From positions 1 to 64,000 of the forward strand of contig JAQGJU010000057.1 of NCBI GenBank assembly GCA_028290465.1: a stretch of 64,000 bases of DNA. Reading direction: 5' to 3'. This document shows, one piece after another, positions 37,057 to 45,549 of this stretch. The position numbers were made by a program, and so were the translations under genes. The DNA is from Xanthobacteraceae bacterium (GTDB lineage: Bacteria; Pseudomonadota; Alphaproteobacteria; Rhizobiales; Xanthobacteraceae). Every line of letters begins with the position of its first letter. The first letter of the stretch is position 1. A model generated the notes under the pieces. That model did not search any database. It saw only the letters and a list, made by a program, of their open reading frames with translations, and had not been told where the DNA came from.

Positions 37057-38283
37057 CTAAGCCGCAACCTCCGCCCGCCGCCGCATCAACGCGTGCCGCG
37101 CGAGCAGCACGCCGGCCACCAGCACAACCGGCAGCACCACGCCGTTGACGGTGGCCCAGCCGAATTCTGCGAGCATTTTGCCGGACGAGAACGAACCAAC
37201 CGCCATGGTGCCGAACACCAGGAAGTCGTTGAACGACTGCACCCGGTTGCGTTCTTCCGGCCGATGCGTTTCGGTGACCATCTGGGTGGCGCCGATGAAG
37301 CCGAAATTCCAGCCGAGGCCGATCAGGATCAACCCGATATAGAAGTGCCACAGGCTCGTTCCGACCATGCTGACCACGGCGCTCACCACCAGCAATACCA
37401 GCCCGACGCCGACGACGCGTTCGACGCCGAACCGCAGGATCAGGCTGCCGGTGAAGAAGCTCGGCGCGAACATCGCCATGACGTGCCACTGCAGACCGAA
37501 CGTCGCATCCGTCACCGAGTGATTGCACAGCACCATGGCGAGCGGCGCCGCCGTCATCACCATGTTCATCATCGCGTAGCTGGTGACGCCGCAGATCACG
37601 GCGACGATAAAGCGCGGCTGGCGCGCAATGACGCCGAGCGGACGTCCACCGCCACCTTCGGCATGCGGCTTCGGCTTCGGGATTTTGACAAAGCACAACA
37701 CCGCCGCCGCCAGCACCGCGAGGCCGGCCTGGGCCAGAAAGGTCGCGGCGAACAGATAGGGCGGCCACATGTCCTTGGTGAAGATCACCACCTGCGGGCC
37801 GACTACGCCCGCGAATATGCCGCCGGCCAGCACCCAGGAGATCGCCTTCGGCCGGAACGCTTCGCTCGCCGTATCGGCCGCCGCGAACCGATAGGCCATG
37901 TGGCCGGCCGCGTAGAAGCCGCCGCAGCAGGTGCCGATGTTGAACAGCAGGAACGAGCCCTGCAGCACCGCGTAGCAGCAGATCAGTCCGGTCAGCACGC
38001 CTGAGATGGTGGCGAGTTGGAATGCGGTGCGCCGGCCGTAGCGCCGCGCCAACAGCCCCATCGGCATGGTGCCGAGCCACAGGCCGAACACGTAGACGCT
38101 GATCGGCAGGGTCGCGAGGCCCTTGTCGGGCGCGATCATCGAACCGACGATGCCGCTGGTCGCCAGGATGACCGTGTTGTTGCCGCCGGCTAGCGCCTGC
38201 GTGACCGCCAGCACAAGCGCATTGCGCCGCGCCAAGCGATCGCCATCGGCGGCATCGAGCGTTCCCTCGGCCAAGGCCGACAT
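37057..38283 (-). CDS. Major facilitator superfamily transporter
   Basis: ATG 38283 (AGGAG 8 nt upstream) gives 408 residues and about twelve hydrophobic helices. The loop between helices 2 and 3 has GLLARRYGRRTAFQLA, the MFS motif A-like signature, and the central loop is KIPKPKPHAEGGGGRPLG. The C-terminal half contains GLGWNFGFIGATQMVTETHRPEERNRVQSFND, a feature of YdgI/NarK-like and BCD-type families. Substrate unknown. It is on the same strand as thiL, 117 nt downstream, so it may be read through from the ribD-thiL operon. Confidence 0.92.
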   Translation of the reverse strand: MSALAEGTLDAADGDRLARRNALVLAVTQALAGGNNTVILATSGIVGSMIAPDKGLATLPISVYVFGLWLGTMPMGLLARRYGRRTAFQLATISGVLTGLICCYAVLQGSFLLFNIGTCCGGFYAAGHMAYRFAAADTASEAFRPKAISWVLAGGIFAGVVGPQVVIFTKDMWPPYLFAATFLAQAGLAVLAAAVLCFVKIPKPKPHAEGGGGRPLGVIARQPRFIVAVICGVTSYAMMNMVMTAAPLAMVLCNHSVTDATFGLQWHVMAMFAPSFFTGSLILRFGVERVVGVGLVLLVVSAVVSMVGTSLWHFYIGLILIGLGWNFGFIGATQMVTETHRPEERNRVQSFNDFLVFGTMAVGSFSSGKMLAEFGWATVNGVVLPVVLVAGVLLARHALMRRRAEVAA

Positions 38284-38400
38284 GTTTCTTCTCCTGCCGG
38301 GGAACACCCCGGAACATTGTTCTCGTTCTATCGGGCCAAATAGGATTCCGCTACTCCGGCGGCGCGGACCTGGAATGCTGAATTAGTCGGCAAACGCCAA

Positions 38401-39429
38401 TCAGCCGAAGTGGCTGAAGGAACCTCGGACAAAGCGCAGCGGCTGCCCGTTGGCGTCGACAAAGCGAGCCTCGCCGGGCGCCATATCGGCGCGCCCCGCC
38501 TCGATCCGGCCGATGGTGGTGAGCGGAACCCCGGCGGCCTTGGCGGCGGCACTAAACCGAGCCGCGCGTGCTCGAGGAACCGTGCACAGGATTTCATAAT
38601 CGTCGCCGCCGGTCAGGATGGTCTCGAAGAGGTCAGGCTTTGTCGCGAGCGCCACGGACGCGGCCGGCGACAGCGGCACCTGTGTGGCCTCCGCCACTGC
38701 TGACACGTTGGACGCCCGGCACAGCTTGGCGAGATCGCCGGCGAGACCGTCCGACACATCCATGGCGGCGGACGCATAGCGGCGCACCGCTTCGGCCAGT
38801 GCATGGCGCGGCTGCGGCTCGCGATAGCGTTCGACGAGGAATGCGCCCTGGCCGCGCTTCAAGCGCCATTGCGTTGCAAGGCCTGCACGCTGGCTGAGCC
38901 GCAGGCCGAGCGCAGCATCGCCGATGGTGCCGGTCACCATCACCAGGTCGCCCGGCCGCGCGCCCTGCCGCCGCACCATCTTGCCGTGCGGCACCGTGCC
39001 GAACGCCGTGATCGAAATCGTCAGCGGCCCCGGCGTGCCGGTGGTGTCGCCGCCCAGCACCGGACAGCCGTAGACCCGCGCATCCTGGGCCAACGCCTTG
39101 GCAAACGGCTTGAGGAATTTTGCGTCGGTGTTCGGCGGCAGCGCCAGCGTCAGCAGAAAGCCGAGCGGCGTCGCGCCTTTGGCAGCCAAATCCGACAGGT
39201 TCACGCGCAGCGCCTTGCGGGCGATGCTGGCCGGCGGATCGTCCGGCAAAAAGTGGACGCCGGCCACCACCGCGTCGACGGTCAGCACCAGATCGTGGCT
39301 CTTGGGCGGCGTCAGGCAGGCGGCGTCATCGGCCAGCCCCAATGCGGCGGGATGCTGCGCCAACGGCTTGAAGTAGCGGGCGATCAGGCGGTCCTCGCCG
39401 GACTCCTGGGATCGACCGCCTTTTGCCAT
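38401..39429 (-). CDS. thiL: Thiamine-monophosphate kinase
   Basis: ATG 39429 lies 1 nt after the nusB stop; 342 residues. ThiL phosphorylates thiamine monophosphate to the cofactor thiamine diphosphate. Motifs: GEDRLIARYF, LADDAACL (the nucleotide and metal site usually GDDAA), LTVDAVVAGVHFLPDD, ALRVNLSDLAAKGA, VLGGDTTGTPGPL, MDVSDGLAGDLAKL and GGDDYEILCTV. All metal-binding aspartates of the family appear present. Part of the ribD-ribE-ribH-nusB-thiL run. Confidence 0.96.
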   Translation of the reverse strand: MAKGGRSQESGEDRLIARYFKPLAQHPAALGLADDAACLTPPKSHDLVLTVDAVVAGVHFLPDDPPASIARKALRVNLSDLAAKGATPLGFLLTLALPPNTDAKFLKPFAKALAQDARVYGCPVLGGDTTGTPGPLTISITAFGTVPHGKMVRRQGARPGDLVMVTGTIGDAALGLRLSQRAGLATQWRLKRGQGAFLVERYREPQPRHALAEAVRRYASAAMDVSDGLAGDLAKLCRASNVSAVAEATQVPLSPAASVALATKPDLFETILTGGDDYEILCTVPRARAARFSAAAKAAGVPLTTIGRIEAGRADMAPGEARFVDANGQPLRFVRGSFSHFG

Positions 39430-39430
39430 G

Positions 39431-39937
39431 TTATCCCGCCGCCGACTCGAATTCGCCGGCGCGCAACTGCCGCGCCAGAAGGTCAAGCACCGCATTGACC
39501 ATGCCGGTTTCGTCGCGCTCGACAAAGGCATGCGCGACGTCGACATATTCCGACACGACAACGCGGGCCGGCACGTCGGGCCGATGGCCGAGTTCGTAGC
39601 AGCCGGCGCGCAACACCGCGCGCAGCAAGGTCTCGATGCGCCTGAGCGGCCAGCCGCCGGCCAGCGCCGTATCGATCAACGGATCAAGCGCGCGCTGCTC
39701 GCGGACCACGCCGCCGACCAGTTCGCGGAAATACGCGGCTTCGGCCGGCAAATATTCGTTGCCTTCGACTTCGGTGCCGAGCCAGTGGCTTTCGAACTCG
39801 GCGTAGATCTCGTTCAGCCCGGTGCCGGCGATATCCATCTGATACAGCGCTTGCACGGCGGCCAGTCGGGCGGCGCCGCGCTTGTTGGCCTTGCGCGGGT
39901 CTTTATTCGGCGCGTGGGGTGTGGGAGCGCGGGCCAT
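39431..39937 (-). CDS. nusB: Transcription antitermination factor NusB
   Basis: ATG 39937 gives 168 residues; TTG 39943, which overlaps the ribH stop as TTGA, is an alternative with translational coupling. The N-terminus is basic (PNKDPRKANKRGAARLAAVQALYQMDIAG), the RNA-binding arginine-rich part of NusB. PLIDTALAGGWPLRRIETLLRAVLRAGCYEL and VVVSEYVDVAHAFVERDETGMVNAVLD are the C-terminal helical signatures. NusB with NusE binds boxA in rRNA leader transcripts. Confidence 0.96.
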   Translation of the reverse strand: MARAPTPHAPNKDPRKANKRGAARLAAVQALYQMDIAGTGLNEIYAEFESHWLGTEVEGNEYLPAEAAYFRELVGGVVREQRALDPLIDTALAGGWPLRRIETLLRAVLRAGCYELGHRPDVPARVVVSEYVDVAHAFVERDETGMVNAVLDLLARQLRAGEFESAAG

Positions 39938-39939
39938 GC

Positions 39940-40425
39940 TCAACCGAGACTACGTTTGAGGCGCAGCATCGCCAGCGCGGCGCGCGCGGCGTCACCGCCC
40001 TTGTCGGCCTCGTCGGTCTTGGCGCGGGCCCAGGCCTGGGATTCGCTGTCGACGGTCAGGATGCCGTTGCCGAGCGGCAGGCCGCGACTGATCGCCAGAT
40101 CCATCAGCGCCCGCGCCGACTGCTCGGACACGATCTCGAAATGAAGGGTGTCGCCGCGAATGACGCAGCCCAGCGCGACGGCGGCATCGAACGGCGCGCC
40201 GCGCCGCTCGGCCGCGTCGACCGCCATGGCGATCGCGGCCGGCACCTCGAGCGAGCCCGGCACGGTCAGCAGCGTCATCTTGGCGCCGGCCGCGTCCAGC
40301 ACGGCGCGACAGCCGGCCAGTTCCGCATCGGCGATATCGTCATAGAAACGCGCCTCGACCACGAGGACACGCGCGCCTTTGAGATCGCCCGCGTCCGCTG
40401 CGGCGGCTCGGCGTGGTTCAGCCAT
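39940..40425 (-). CDS. ribH: 6,7-dimethyl-8-ribityllumazine synthase
   Basis: 161 residues. RibH condenses the pyrimidinedione with dihydroxybutanone phosphate to lumazine, the riboflavin precursor. Family motifs: [43 protein letters not shown] (the catalytic His and the GDT substrate loop) and [18 protein letters not shown]. The start ATG 40425 has GGAG upstream. A palindromic repeat separates it from ribE. Confidence 0.97.
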   Translation of the reverse strand: MAEPRRAAAADAGDLKGARVLVVEARFYDDIADAELAGCRAVLDAAGAKMTLLTVPGSLEVPAAIAMAVDAAERRGAPFDAAVALGCVIRGDTLHFEIVSEQSARALMDLAISRGLPLGNGILTVDSESQAWARAKTDEADKGGDAARAALAMLRLKRSLG

Positions 40426-40440
40426 TGAATTGCTCCGGTT

Positions 40441-40554
40441 AGAGCGCTTCCAGCAAAAGTGGATACCGGTTTTGCGTCCGGAAGCGCTCTAAATATCTAA
40501 ACAGACGCGTTTTCTTAACGTGAAGTGGATTCCACTTCACTTGAAAACGCGTTA
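40441..40554. repeat. Dispersed palindromic repeat, family B, full copy
   Basis: First hairpin AGAGCGCTTCC...GGAAGCGCTCT (40441-40490) and second ACGCGTTTTC...GAAAACGCGT (40505-40552) around TGAAGTGGATTCCACTTCA. Close copy of 30506-30617, differing at paired positions so the stems are kept (compensatory). It lies inside the rib operon between ribE and ribH. Confidence 0.9.
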
Positions 40555-40602
40555 GCGCAGTGACTAGCAAGCCCGATGCGGTCGAACAAGCGCGGTGTGT
40601 TA

Positions 40603-41211
40603 CTACCGCGTCTCGGCCAGCCGCGCCGCGTAGCGCGCCATCATGTCGATCTCCAGATGAACACGGTCGCCGACAGAAAGGTCGCCGAGCGTGGTCACCT
40701 GCAACGTATGCGGAATGATCAACACCGAAAAGGTGTCGCCCTCGACCTCGTTGACGGTCAGCGACACGCCGTCCAGCGTCACCGAGCCCTTTTGGGCGAC
40801 GAAGCGTGCGAGCGTCGGCGGGGCGCGCAGCGCGAACCGCGCGGTGTCGGGCAGTTCCTCGCGGGCGATCACGTCCGCCAATCCGTCGACGTGGCCGGTC
40901 ACGATATGGCCGCCGAGTTCGTCGCCGATCTTCAGCGGCCGCTCCAGATTGATCCGGGTGCCGTGCCGCCACTGCCCGACGTTGGTGCTGGCCAGGGTCT
41001 CGGCCGCCGCGTCGACCGCGAACCAGGTGCGGCCGTCTTCCTCCCCGGCGCCGACCACGGTCAGGCAGACGCCCGCGCAGGCAATCGAAGCGCCGTCGAC
41101 GATCGTCGCCCGGTCGTAGCTGCAGGCGATCTTCATCCGGTGCAGCAGGCCCTGCGCCCGCGGCCGGACCGCGATCACCTCGCCGATATCGGTCACAATG
41201 CCGGTAAACAT
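40603..41211 (-). CDS. ribE: Riboflavin synthase, alpha subunit
   Basis: 202 residues, two homologous lumazine-binding barrels. First half: MFTGIVTDIGEV, DGASIACAGVCLTVV, DAAAETLASTNVGQW and GDELGGHIVTGHVDG; second half: VAQKGSVTLDGVSLTVN and FSVLIIPHTLQVTTLGDL. The enzyme dismutates two lumazines to riboflavin and DHPB-derived product in the last step of the pathway. It starts 2 nt after the ribD stop. Confidence 0.97.
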   Translation of the reverse strand: MFTGIVTDIGEVIAVRPRAQGLLHRMKIACSYDRATIVDGASIACAGVCLTVVGAGEEDGRTWFAVDAAAETLASTNVGQWRHGTRINLERPLKIGDELGGHIVTGHVDGLADVIAREELPDTARFALRAPPTLARFVAQKGSVTLDGVSLTVNEVEGDTFSVLIIPHTLQVTTLGDLSVGDRVHLEIDMMARYAARLAETR

Positions 41212-41213
41212 GT

Positions 41214-42323
41214 CTAGATCCGCTCATAGGTTGTCAGAGTGTCGACGCCGAGCGTTTGGCTATCACGCACGTTGAGGCGTGGCGAGTTGGTCAACGCCTC
41301 CAGCCGCATCCCTTCCAGCGCGTCGACGCCGTCGGGCCCGATCGCGTTCGGCGAGCGCAGCAGCACCGCCTCGTCGATCAGGTCGGCGTTGAGAAACGCC
41401 GCCGCGACGGTCGGACCGCCTTCGACCAGCAGTCGGGTGATGCCGCGCGCATTGAGGTGTGTCAGCACGCCGGTCAGGTCGAGCCCGCCGTCTGTCACAT
41501 CCGTCCGCAGTACCTCGACGCCTTTGACCAGCAACGCCGCTTCCGCTGCGGCCGGTGCATCGGGACCAGCGAACACGATTAGCGGAGTTTCGCGGGCGCT
41601 GCGAACCAGCCGGCTTGTGGGCGGCAATCGCAGCATACGGTCGAGCACCACGCGCACCGGCGACTGATCCGCCATGCCGGGCAGCCGGCAGGTCAGCACA
41701 GGATCGTCGGCCAACGCGGTGCCGATGCCGATCAGGATGGCATCGTGCTGCGCCCGCAGCAGATGCACGCGGGCATTCGCCGCCTCGCCCGTGATCGCGA
41801 CCGGCTTGCGGCCGGCCAGTCCGGCCTTGCCGTCAATCGAAACCGCCAGCTTAAGCGTGACATGCGGCCGCCCCCGGATGACGCGGCTGACGTGACCGGC
41901 ATGCGCCCGCCGCGCCGCCTCAGCGCCGAGGCCGACATCCACCGTGACGCCGGCCGCCCGCAGCCGGGCGTGGCCCTGGCCGGCCACTTCCGGATTCGGA
42001 TCCTCGATCGCCGACACCGCGCGGGCCACCCCGGCGGCCAGAATAGCATCGGCGCACGGCGGCGACTTGCCGTGGTGCGAGCACGGCTCCAGGGTGACGT
42101 ACAGTGTCGAACCCCGCGCGGCGTCGCCGGCCTGACGCAGCGCCATCACCTCGGCATGCGGCCGGCCGCCCGGCTGGGTCCAGCCGCGCCCAACGAGAAT
42201 GCCATTCTTCACCACGACAGCGCCGACCGCGGGGTTAGGCCATGTATTGCCGAGGCCGCGCCGGCCGAGCGCCAGCGCCAAGGTCATGAATCGGAGGTCG
42301 GCGCGCGGGTCGGCTTCGGTCAT
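41214..42323 (-). CDS. ribD: Bifunctional riboflavin deaminase/reductase RibD
   Basis: 369 residues. The N-terminal deaminase (residues 1-145) has the zinc motifs GGRPHAEVMAL and EPCSHHGKSPPC; the C-terminal reductase (about 150-369) has VTLKLAVSIDGKAGL, DAILIGIGTALADDP and LLVEGGPTVAAAF. It carries out the second and third steps of riboflavin synthesis. In many Alphaproteobacteria nrdR lies directly upstream; here nrdR is about 4.5 kb away with accessory genes between them. The ribosome-binding site at ATG 42323 is weak. Confidence 0.96.
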   Translation of the reverse strand: MTEADPRADLRFMTLALALGRRGLGNTWPNPAVGAVVVKNGILVGRGWTQPGGRPHAEVMALRQAGDAARGSTLYVTLEPCSHHGKSPPCADAILAAGVARAVSAIEDPNPEVAGQGHARLRAAGVTVDVGLGAEAARRAHAGHVSRVIRGRPHVTLKLAVSIDGKAGLAGRKPVAITGEAANARVHLLRAQHDAILIGIGTALADDPVLTCRLPGMADQSPVRVVLDRMLRLPPTSRLVRSARETPLIVFAGPDAPAAAEAALLVKGVEVLRTDVTDGGLDLTGVLTHLNARGITRLLVEGGPTVAAAFLNADLIDEAVLLRSPNAIGPDGVDALEGMRLEALTNSPRLNVRDSQTLGVDTLTTYERI

Positions 42324-42523
42324 CGCGGCACCATAACGTTATCTTGCTTGGCGACCACCTCCCGCTGTCCAACCACCACCCGCAAAGCCCCCGCACCGCA
42401 ACCACGGCGTGCTTGTGTCCGGTTGCGCAAGTCCATAACCTTATACCTACCGACCTTCGCCCCGATCGCCGCCCCGGACGACGACGAAGTCGCTCGAACG
42501 CACATTCAGGCGCTGTCAAAGAC

Positions 42524-43480
42524 ATGCCTACTTGGTCCACCGACTCTGTCCCCCAGCACGAGCGCTTCGACTATTGGCGCGAGGTGCGGGCCAGGAATCT
42601 GTTCGGTGTGTCGGCCGAGTTGGACCGCGAAAAACATGCCGCCTTCCGCGGTGAGTTTTCGGTGCAAGCGGTCGGCGGCGCCGCGCTGGTCGAAATGCAC
42701 GCGTCGTCGTATCGGGTGCGCCGCTCCGAGGACGACATCGCGCGCGCCCCCAGCGACAGTTTTTGCATCTATCAGCAGCTTGGCGGCACCGGTTGGTTCG
42801 ACGCAGGTCGCGGCGGCGAATTCATCACGCACGCCGGCAGCTTGGCGACCAGCTATACCGACCTGCCTTACGCGACCATGCCGACCACGGAAGAAGGCTT
42901 TCACCTGCGCCTGGTGAAAATTCCGTTCGGGCTTTGCCAGCCCGGCGCGCCGCGGGCGACCGACCTGATGCCTCGCCCGCTGATCGCCGAACCCGGCATC
43001 CAGGCGCTCGTCACCAGTTATTTCCAGGCCTTCGTCGAGCAGGCGCCGTATCTGACAGGCGCGGCCGCGGACGCCGCCGTGCAAACCTTGATTCAACTCG
43101 CCCTCGCGACGCGCGGCGCCGCGTCGCTTGAAGATGAGCCGGGCCGCGACGCGGTGCGGGCCGGCCGGTTTGAAATGGTGCGTCAATTCATCGACACCAA
43201 TCTGCATCGCGCCAGCCTGACGCCGGCCCAGGCCGCGCGGGCGCTCGGCATTTCGGTCCGGCAATTGCACCTGCTGTTCGAACCGTCCGACACCAGCTTC
43301 AGCCGCCATCTCCTGATGCGCCGGCTGGAGCGCGCCCGCCATCTGCTGGCGCGCCATCCCGGACATTCGGTGTTCGACATCATGCTGGCCTGCGGCATCG
43401 AAAGTTCTACGGTGTTCTATCGCGGCTTCCGCCGGACCTATGGCATGAATCCCTCGGACTACCGCCGTACGTTGCGTTGA
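42524..43480 (+). CDS. AraC-family regulator with AraC_binding_2-type N-domain
   Basis: ATG 42524 gives 318 residues. Residues about 1-180 look like the cupin-like AraC_binding_2 domain (ERFDYWREVRARNLFGVSAEL, YQQLGGTGWFDAGRGGEF). Residues about 215-318 carry the two helix-turn-helix motifs: LTPAQAARALGISVRQLHLLFE and VFDIMLACGIESSTVFYRGFRRTYGMNPSDYRR. It begins the accessory stretch inside the nrdR-ribD interval and is divergent from ribD. The C-terminal 165 residues are closely similar to the product of the chimeric gene at 44040-44876. Probably activates or represses neighbouring genes; target not shown. Confidence 0.93.
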   Translation: MPTWSTDSVPQHERFDYWREVRARNLFGVSAELDREKHAAFRGEFSVQAVGGAALVEMHASSYRVRRSEDDIARAPSDSFCIYQQLGGTGWFDAGRGGEFITHAGSLATSYTDLPYATMPTTEEGFHLRLVKIPFGLCQPGAPRATDLMPRPLIAEPGIQALVTSYFQAFVEQAPYLTGAAADAAVQTLIQLALATRGAASLEDEPGRDAVRAGRFEMVRQFIDTNLHRASLTPAQAARALGISVRQLHLLFEPSDTSFSRHLLMRRLERARHLLARHPGHSVFDIMLACGIESSTVFYRGFRRTYGMNPSDYRRTLR

Positions 43481-43875
43481 AAACGTCCGCACAACCAACG
43501 CGGGATAATCTGATCGCATCAGAACGTGCTGGAATGACGCCATTGCCGACGACGACGGTGACACGCGCCACCGCGCGGCTGTCTGGTCAACGCATGTCGA
43601 ATGCCGCGCCCGTTTGCCATGTCGAACTCAGAGCGCTGCCTGTACGGAATCGACCCGCATCGTGGAACACTCGTTGGAAAACCGGCGCATGTTTCCGGCA
43701 CGAAACCGATGCGTATCCGCTGAATGCGCCGCCGAAACGCAAATATCAGCAAAATTTCAGAATGCATCCACGTCCAGCTCAAGACATCCGCGCCCAACAA
43801 TGAAATTTTGAAAACAATCAAACGCTTCGCTGTCGCAATGTTCGGCGGCGGAAGGCGGTGGAGAAAGCGATCGGA
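43481..43875. other. Non-coding stretch between the two AraC genes
   Basis: No reading frame with a convincing ribosome-binding site or recognisable protein was seen. It may be decayed sequence left by the duplication that produced the second AraC copy. An A/T-rich part lies near 43800-43830. Confidence 0.45.
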
Positions 43876-43960
43876 GTATCGGCATCCGAGACGCAGTGGC
43901 AATTGCCACATCGTCGAAAGCAAGGGCGTGCCAGAGATCGGGCGCCGGAAGCGAGTTTGA
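43876..43960 (+). pseudogene. Decayed N-terminal piece of a c-type cytochrome
   Basis: One frame reads RSGNCHIVESKGVPEIGRR and then stops. It lines up with the intact cytochrome c at 45550-46404 (CGNCHTPRDKGVQVMERH): the GNCH and KGV positions agree, but the first cysteine of CxxCH is now serine. At DNA level GGCAATTGCCACA and AAGGGCGT match the intact gene. A frameshift or stop separates it from the downstream in-frame cytochrome segment in the chimera. The match is short, so confidence is moderate. Confidence 0.5.
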
Positions 43961-44039
43961 ATATGGGGGACTGGATGCATCGGTTTTGCCTGATCGGCCT
44001 ACACGGGCCGAACGCAGCCATTGGCAAGGCGACACGGTA

Positions 44040-44876
44040 ATGGGCTTCGGCAATCCTCAAGCGACGTACGCCAAAGGACCCGTAACCCGTCCGGGAACGG
44101 ACGCGTCGTTTGCCGCGCGGTCTCCGGACGCCCAGCGGTCCGTCGTTACGGCCATGAACGCCCCGCCCTCCCCGGCCCGCGACAACGGCGGCTCCTGGGG
44201 CAACGCCGCCGTCAAATGCGCTTCGGTCGAGACCACGCAACCGGCCGGATCGGCGCTGGCCGATATCATGCCGTCGGTGTTCGACGGCCTGCCGGTGCCG
44301 CGGGACTTGAATGCGGTCGTGGACTATCTGCGATCGGTTGGCCGTCTCACCGACTCGGTGTCCGGCTCGCTGAACGCCAAGCCGGGCATCACCGCCCTGT
44401 TTTCCAGCTACTTCAACGCCGTGATGGAACAGGCGCCACATCTGACCGGCGCGGCCGCCGACACCGCCATGCAGACCTTGATGCAACTCGCCTCGGCGGT
44501 GCACGACGTCGCGCCGCCCAACGAGGAGCCGAACCGCTGCATGCGCGCCCGCCGCACCGAAGCGGTCCGGCAATTCGTCGAAGACAGTCTGCACCGTCCG
44601 GACCTGACACCGGCGCGCGCCGCGCGCGCGCTCGGCATGTCGGTGCGGCAACTGCATCTGCTGTTCGAGCCTTCCGACACCAGCTTCAGCCGCTACATGC
44701 TGATGCGCAGGCTGGAGCGGGCGCGCTCGCTGCTGACGCAGCATCCGAACCGTTCGGTGCTCGACATCATGCTGGCGTGCGGCATCGAGAGTTCAACGGT
44801 GTTCTATCGCGGCTTCCGCCGGGTGTACGGCATGAATCCGACGGACTATCGCCGCACGCTGTCCGGCCGCCCCTGA
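44040..44876 (+). CDS. Chimeric gene: cytochrome c segment fused to AraC C-terminal half
   Basis: ATG 44040 gives 278 residues (weak ribosome-binding site; the true start may differ or the gene may be dead). Residues about 44-101 (SPARDNGGSW ... DIMPSVF ... PRDLNAVVDYLRSV) align with residues 76-133 of the cytochrome c at 45550-46404, about 26 of 57 positions identical by hand, including the RDLxAxVxYLRxV helix and the heme-ligand Met region. From about residue 103 the protein switches to the effector-proximal and DNA-binding half of the AraC regulator at 42524-43480 (about three quarters identical by eye), with both helix-turn-helix motifs intact. No CxxCH is present in this frame. It could be a decaying recombination product or a constitutive AraC-type DNA-binding protein. 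Confidence 0.75.
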   Translation: MGFGNPQATYAKGPVTRPGTDASFAARSPDAQRSVVTAMNAPPSPARDNGGSWGNAAVKCASVETTQPAGSALADIMPSVFDGLPVPRDLNAVVDYLRSVGRLTDSVSGSLNAKPGITALFSSYFNAVMEQAPHLTGAAADTAMQTLMQLASAVHDVAPPNEEPNRCMRARRTEAVRQFVEDSLHRPDLTPARAARALGMSVRQLHLLFEPSDTSFSRYMLMRRLERARSLLTQHPNRSVLDIMLACGIESSTVFYRGFRRVYGMNPTDYRRTLSGRP

Positions 44877-44975
44877 AACATCACGGCAACCCATTTTGCG
44901 CGCAGCGGCAATTTGTTCTCGCGCGACGGCACGAAACGACGACCCGGTTACGGCACATTACCGCATGCAACATGA

Positions 44976-44996
44976 TCGATTCGATGCGTGAATCGA
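44976..44996. promoter_or_regulatory. Candidate LysR-type operator (T-N11-A box)
   Basis: Perfect 7-bp inverted repeat TCGATTC-GATGCGT-GAATCGA containing TTC-N7-GAA, the T-N11-A form bound by LysR-type regulators. It is 26-46 nt upstream of the truncated LysR gene start, where an autoregulatory site would be expected. Confidence 0.5.
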
Positions 44997-45021
44997 GTCC
45001 CGATGCCGATTGGTCAACAGC

Positions 45022-45318
45022 ATGGAACTGAACCAGATTCGTTATTTCGTCATGTTGTGCCGCGAGCGCAGCTTCACGCGCGCCGCGGAGCGCTGCGCCG
45101 TGGCACAGCCATCCCTGACCAACGGCATCAAGGCGCTCGAACGCGAGCTGGGCATCTTGTTCGTGCGCCGGCCGACGGTGCGGCTGACTCCGCTCGGCGA
45201 AAAGCTGCGCCCGCATCTCGAACAGATTCAGCGCAGCGCTGACGAGGTTCAGGCGGCGATCCACGCGGCACCCCATCCGGCGCCGCGCCTGGTGACGAAC
45301 GCCGAATTGGGTCTGTAG
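45022..45318 (+). CDS. LysR-family regulator reduced to its DNA-binding domain
   Basis: ATG 45022 gives 98 residues. Residues 1-60 are a typical LysR winged helix: MELNQIRYFVMLCRERSFTRAAERCAVAQPSLTNGIKALERELG, then LFVRRPTVRLTPLGEKL and a linker helix. Ordinary LysR proteins are about 300 residues with an effector domain, which is absent: the frame stops after PRLVTNAELGL and I found no continuation in the following 230 nt. It could be a truncated pseudogene or a stand-alone HTH protein, as seen in some Hyphomicrobiales. Confidence 0.8.
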   Translation: MELNQIRYFVMLCRERSFTRAAERCAVAQPSLTNGIKALERELGILFVRRPTVRLTPLGEKLRPHLEQIQRSADEVQAAIHAAPHPAPRLVTNAELGL

Positions 45319-45427
45319 CTATTACGGTGTCGTTGTCGGGCGGTGCGCGCAGCGACAGCACGATGGTTTGTGGGAATTGTCACATCGCGTTCGACAAGCA
45401 CGTGTCATTGTAGGAAGGCTTCAAGCT

Positions 45428-45464
45428 AGAGCGCGTCCAGCAAAAGTGGACACCGGTTTTGCGG
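45428..45464. repeat. Half copy of family B repeat
   Basis: AGAGCGCGTCCAGCAAAAGT then GGACACCGGTTTTGCG matches the left arm and loop of the family B hairpin; the closing arm and second hairpin are missing. It lies between the LysR fragment and the cytochrome c gene. Confidence 0.7.
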
Positions 45465-45549
45465 GAAGCAATCAAGCGTGCGCAGATTGCGTAAATCTTA
45501 TCTGCGTACGCGCTTTAACTTTCAGAAAGACGAAGCGCGGGGGAATTTA

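Noticed and set aside
37004-38317. Alternative long frame over the MFS gene
   Set aside because: Arg/His/Gly-rich shadow of the membrane protein frame at 37057-38283.
40426-40602. Possible FMN riboswitch in the rib operon
   Set aside because: The structure there is the family B double hairpin, which also occurs at unrelated sites; none of the conserved RFN blocks were seen.
42333-42342. Palindrome ATAACGTTAT upstream of ribD
   Set aside because: A single 10-bp palindrome without a second half-site or a known regulator; too weak to call an operator.
43818-44744. Minus-strand frame with CGNCH, suggesting a second cytochrome
   Set aside because: It is antisense to the chimeric AraC gene; the apparent heme motif arises because GGCAATTGCC is self-complementary. 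The plus-strand reading matches the real cytochrome better.
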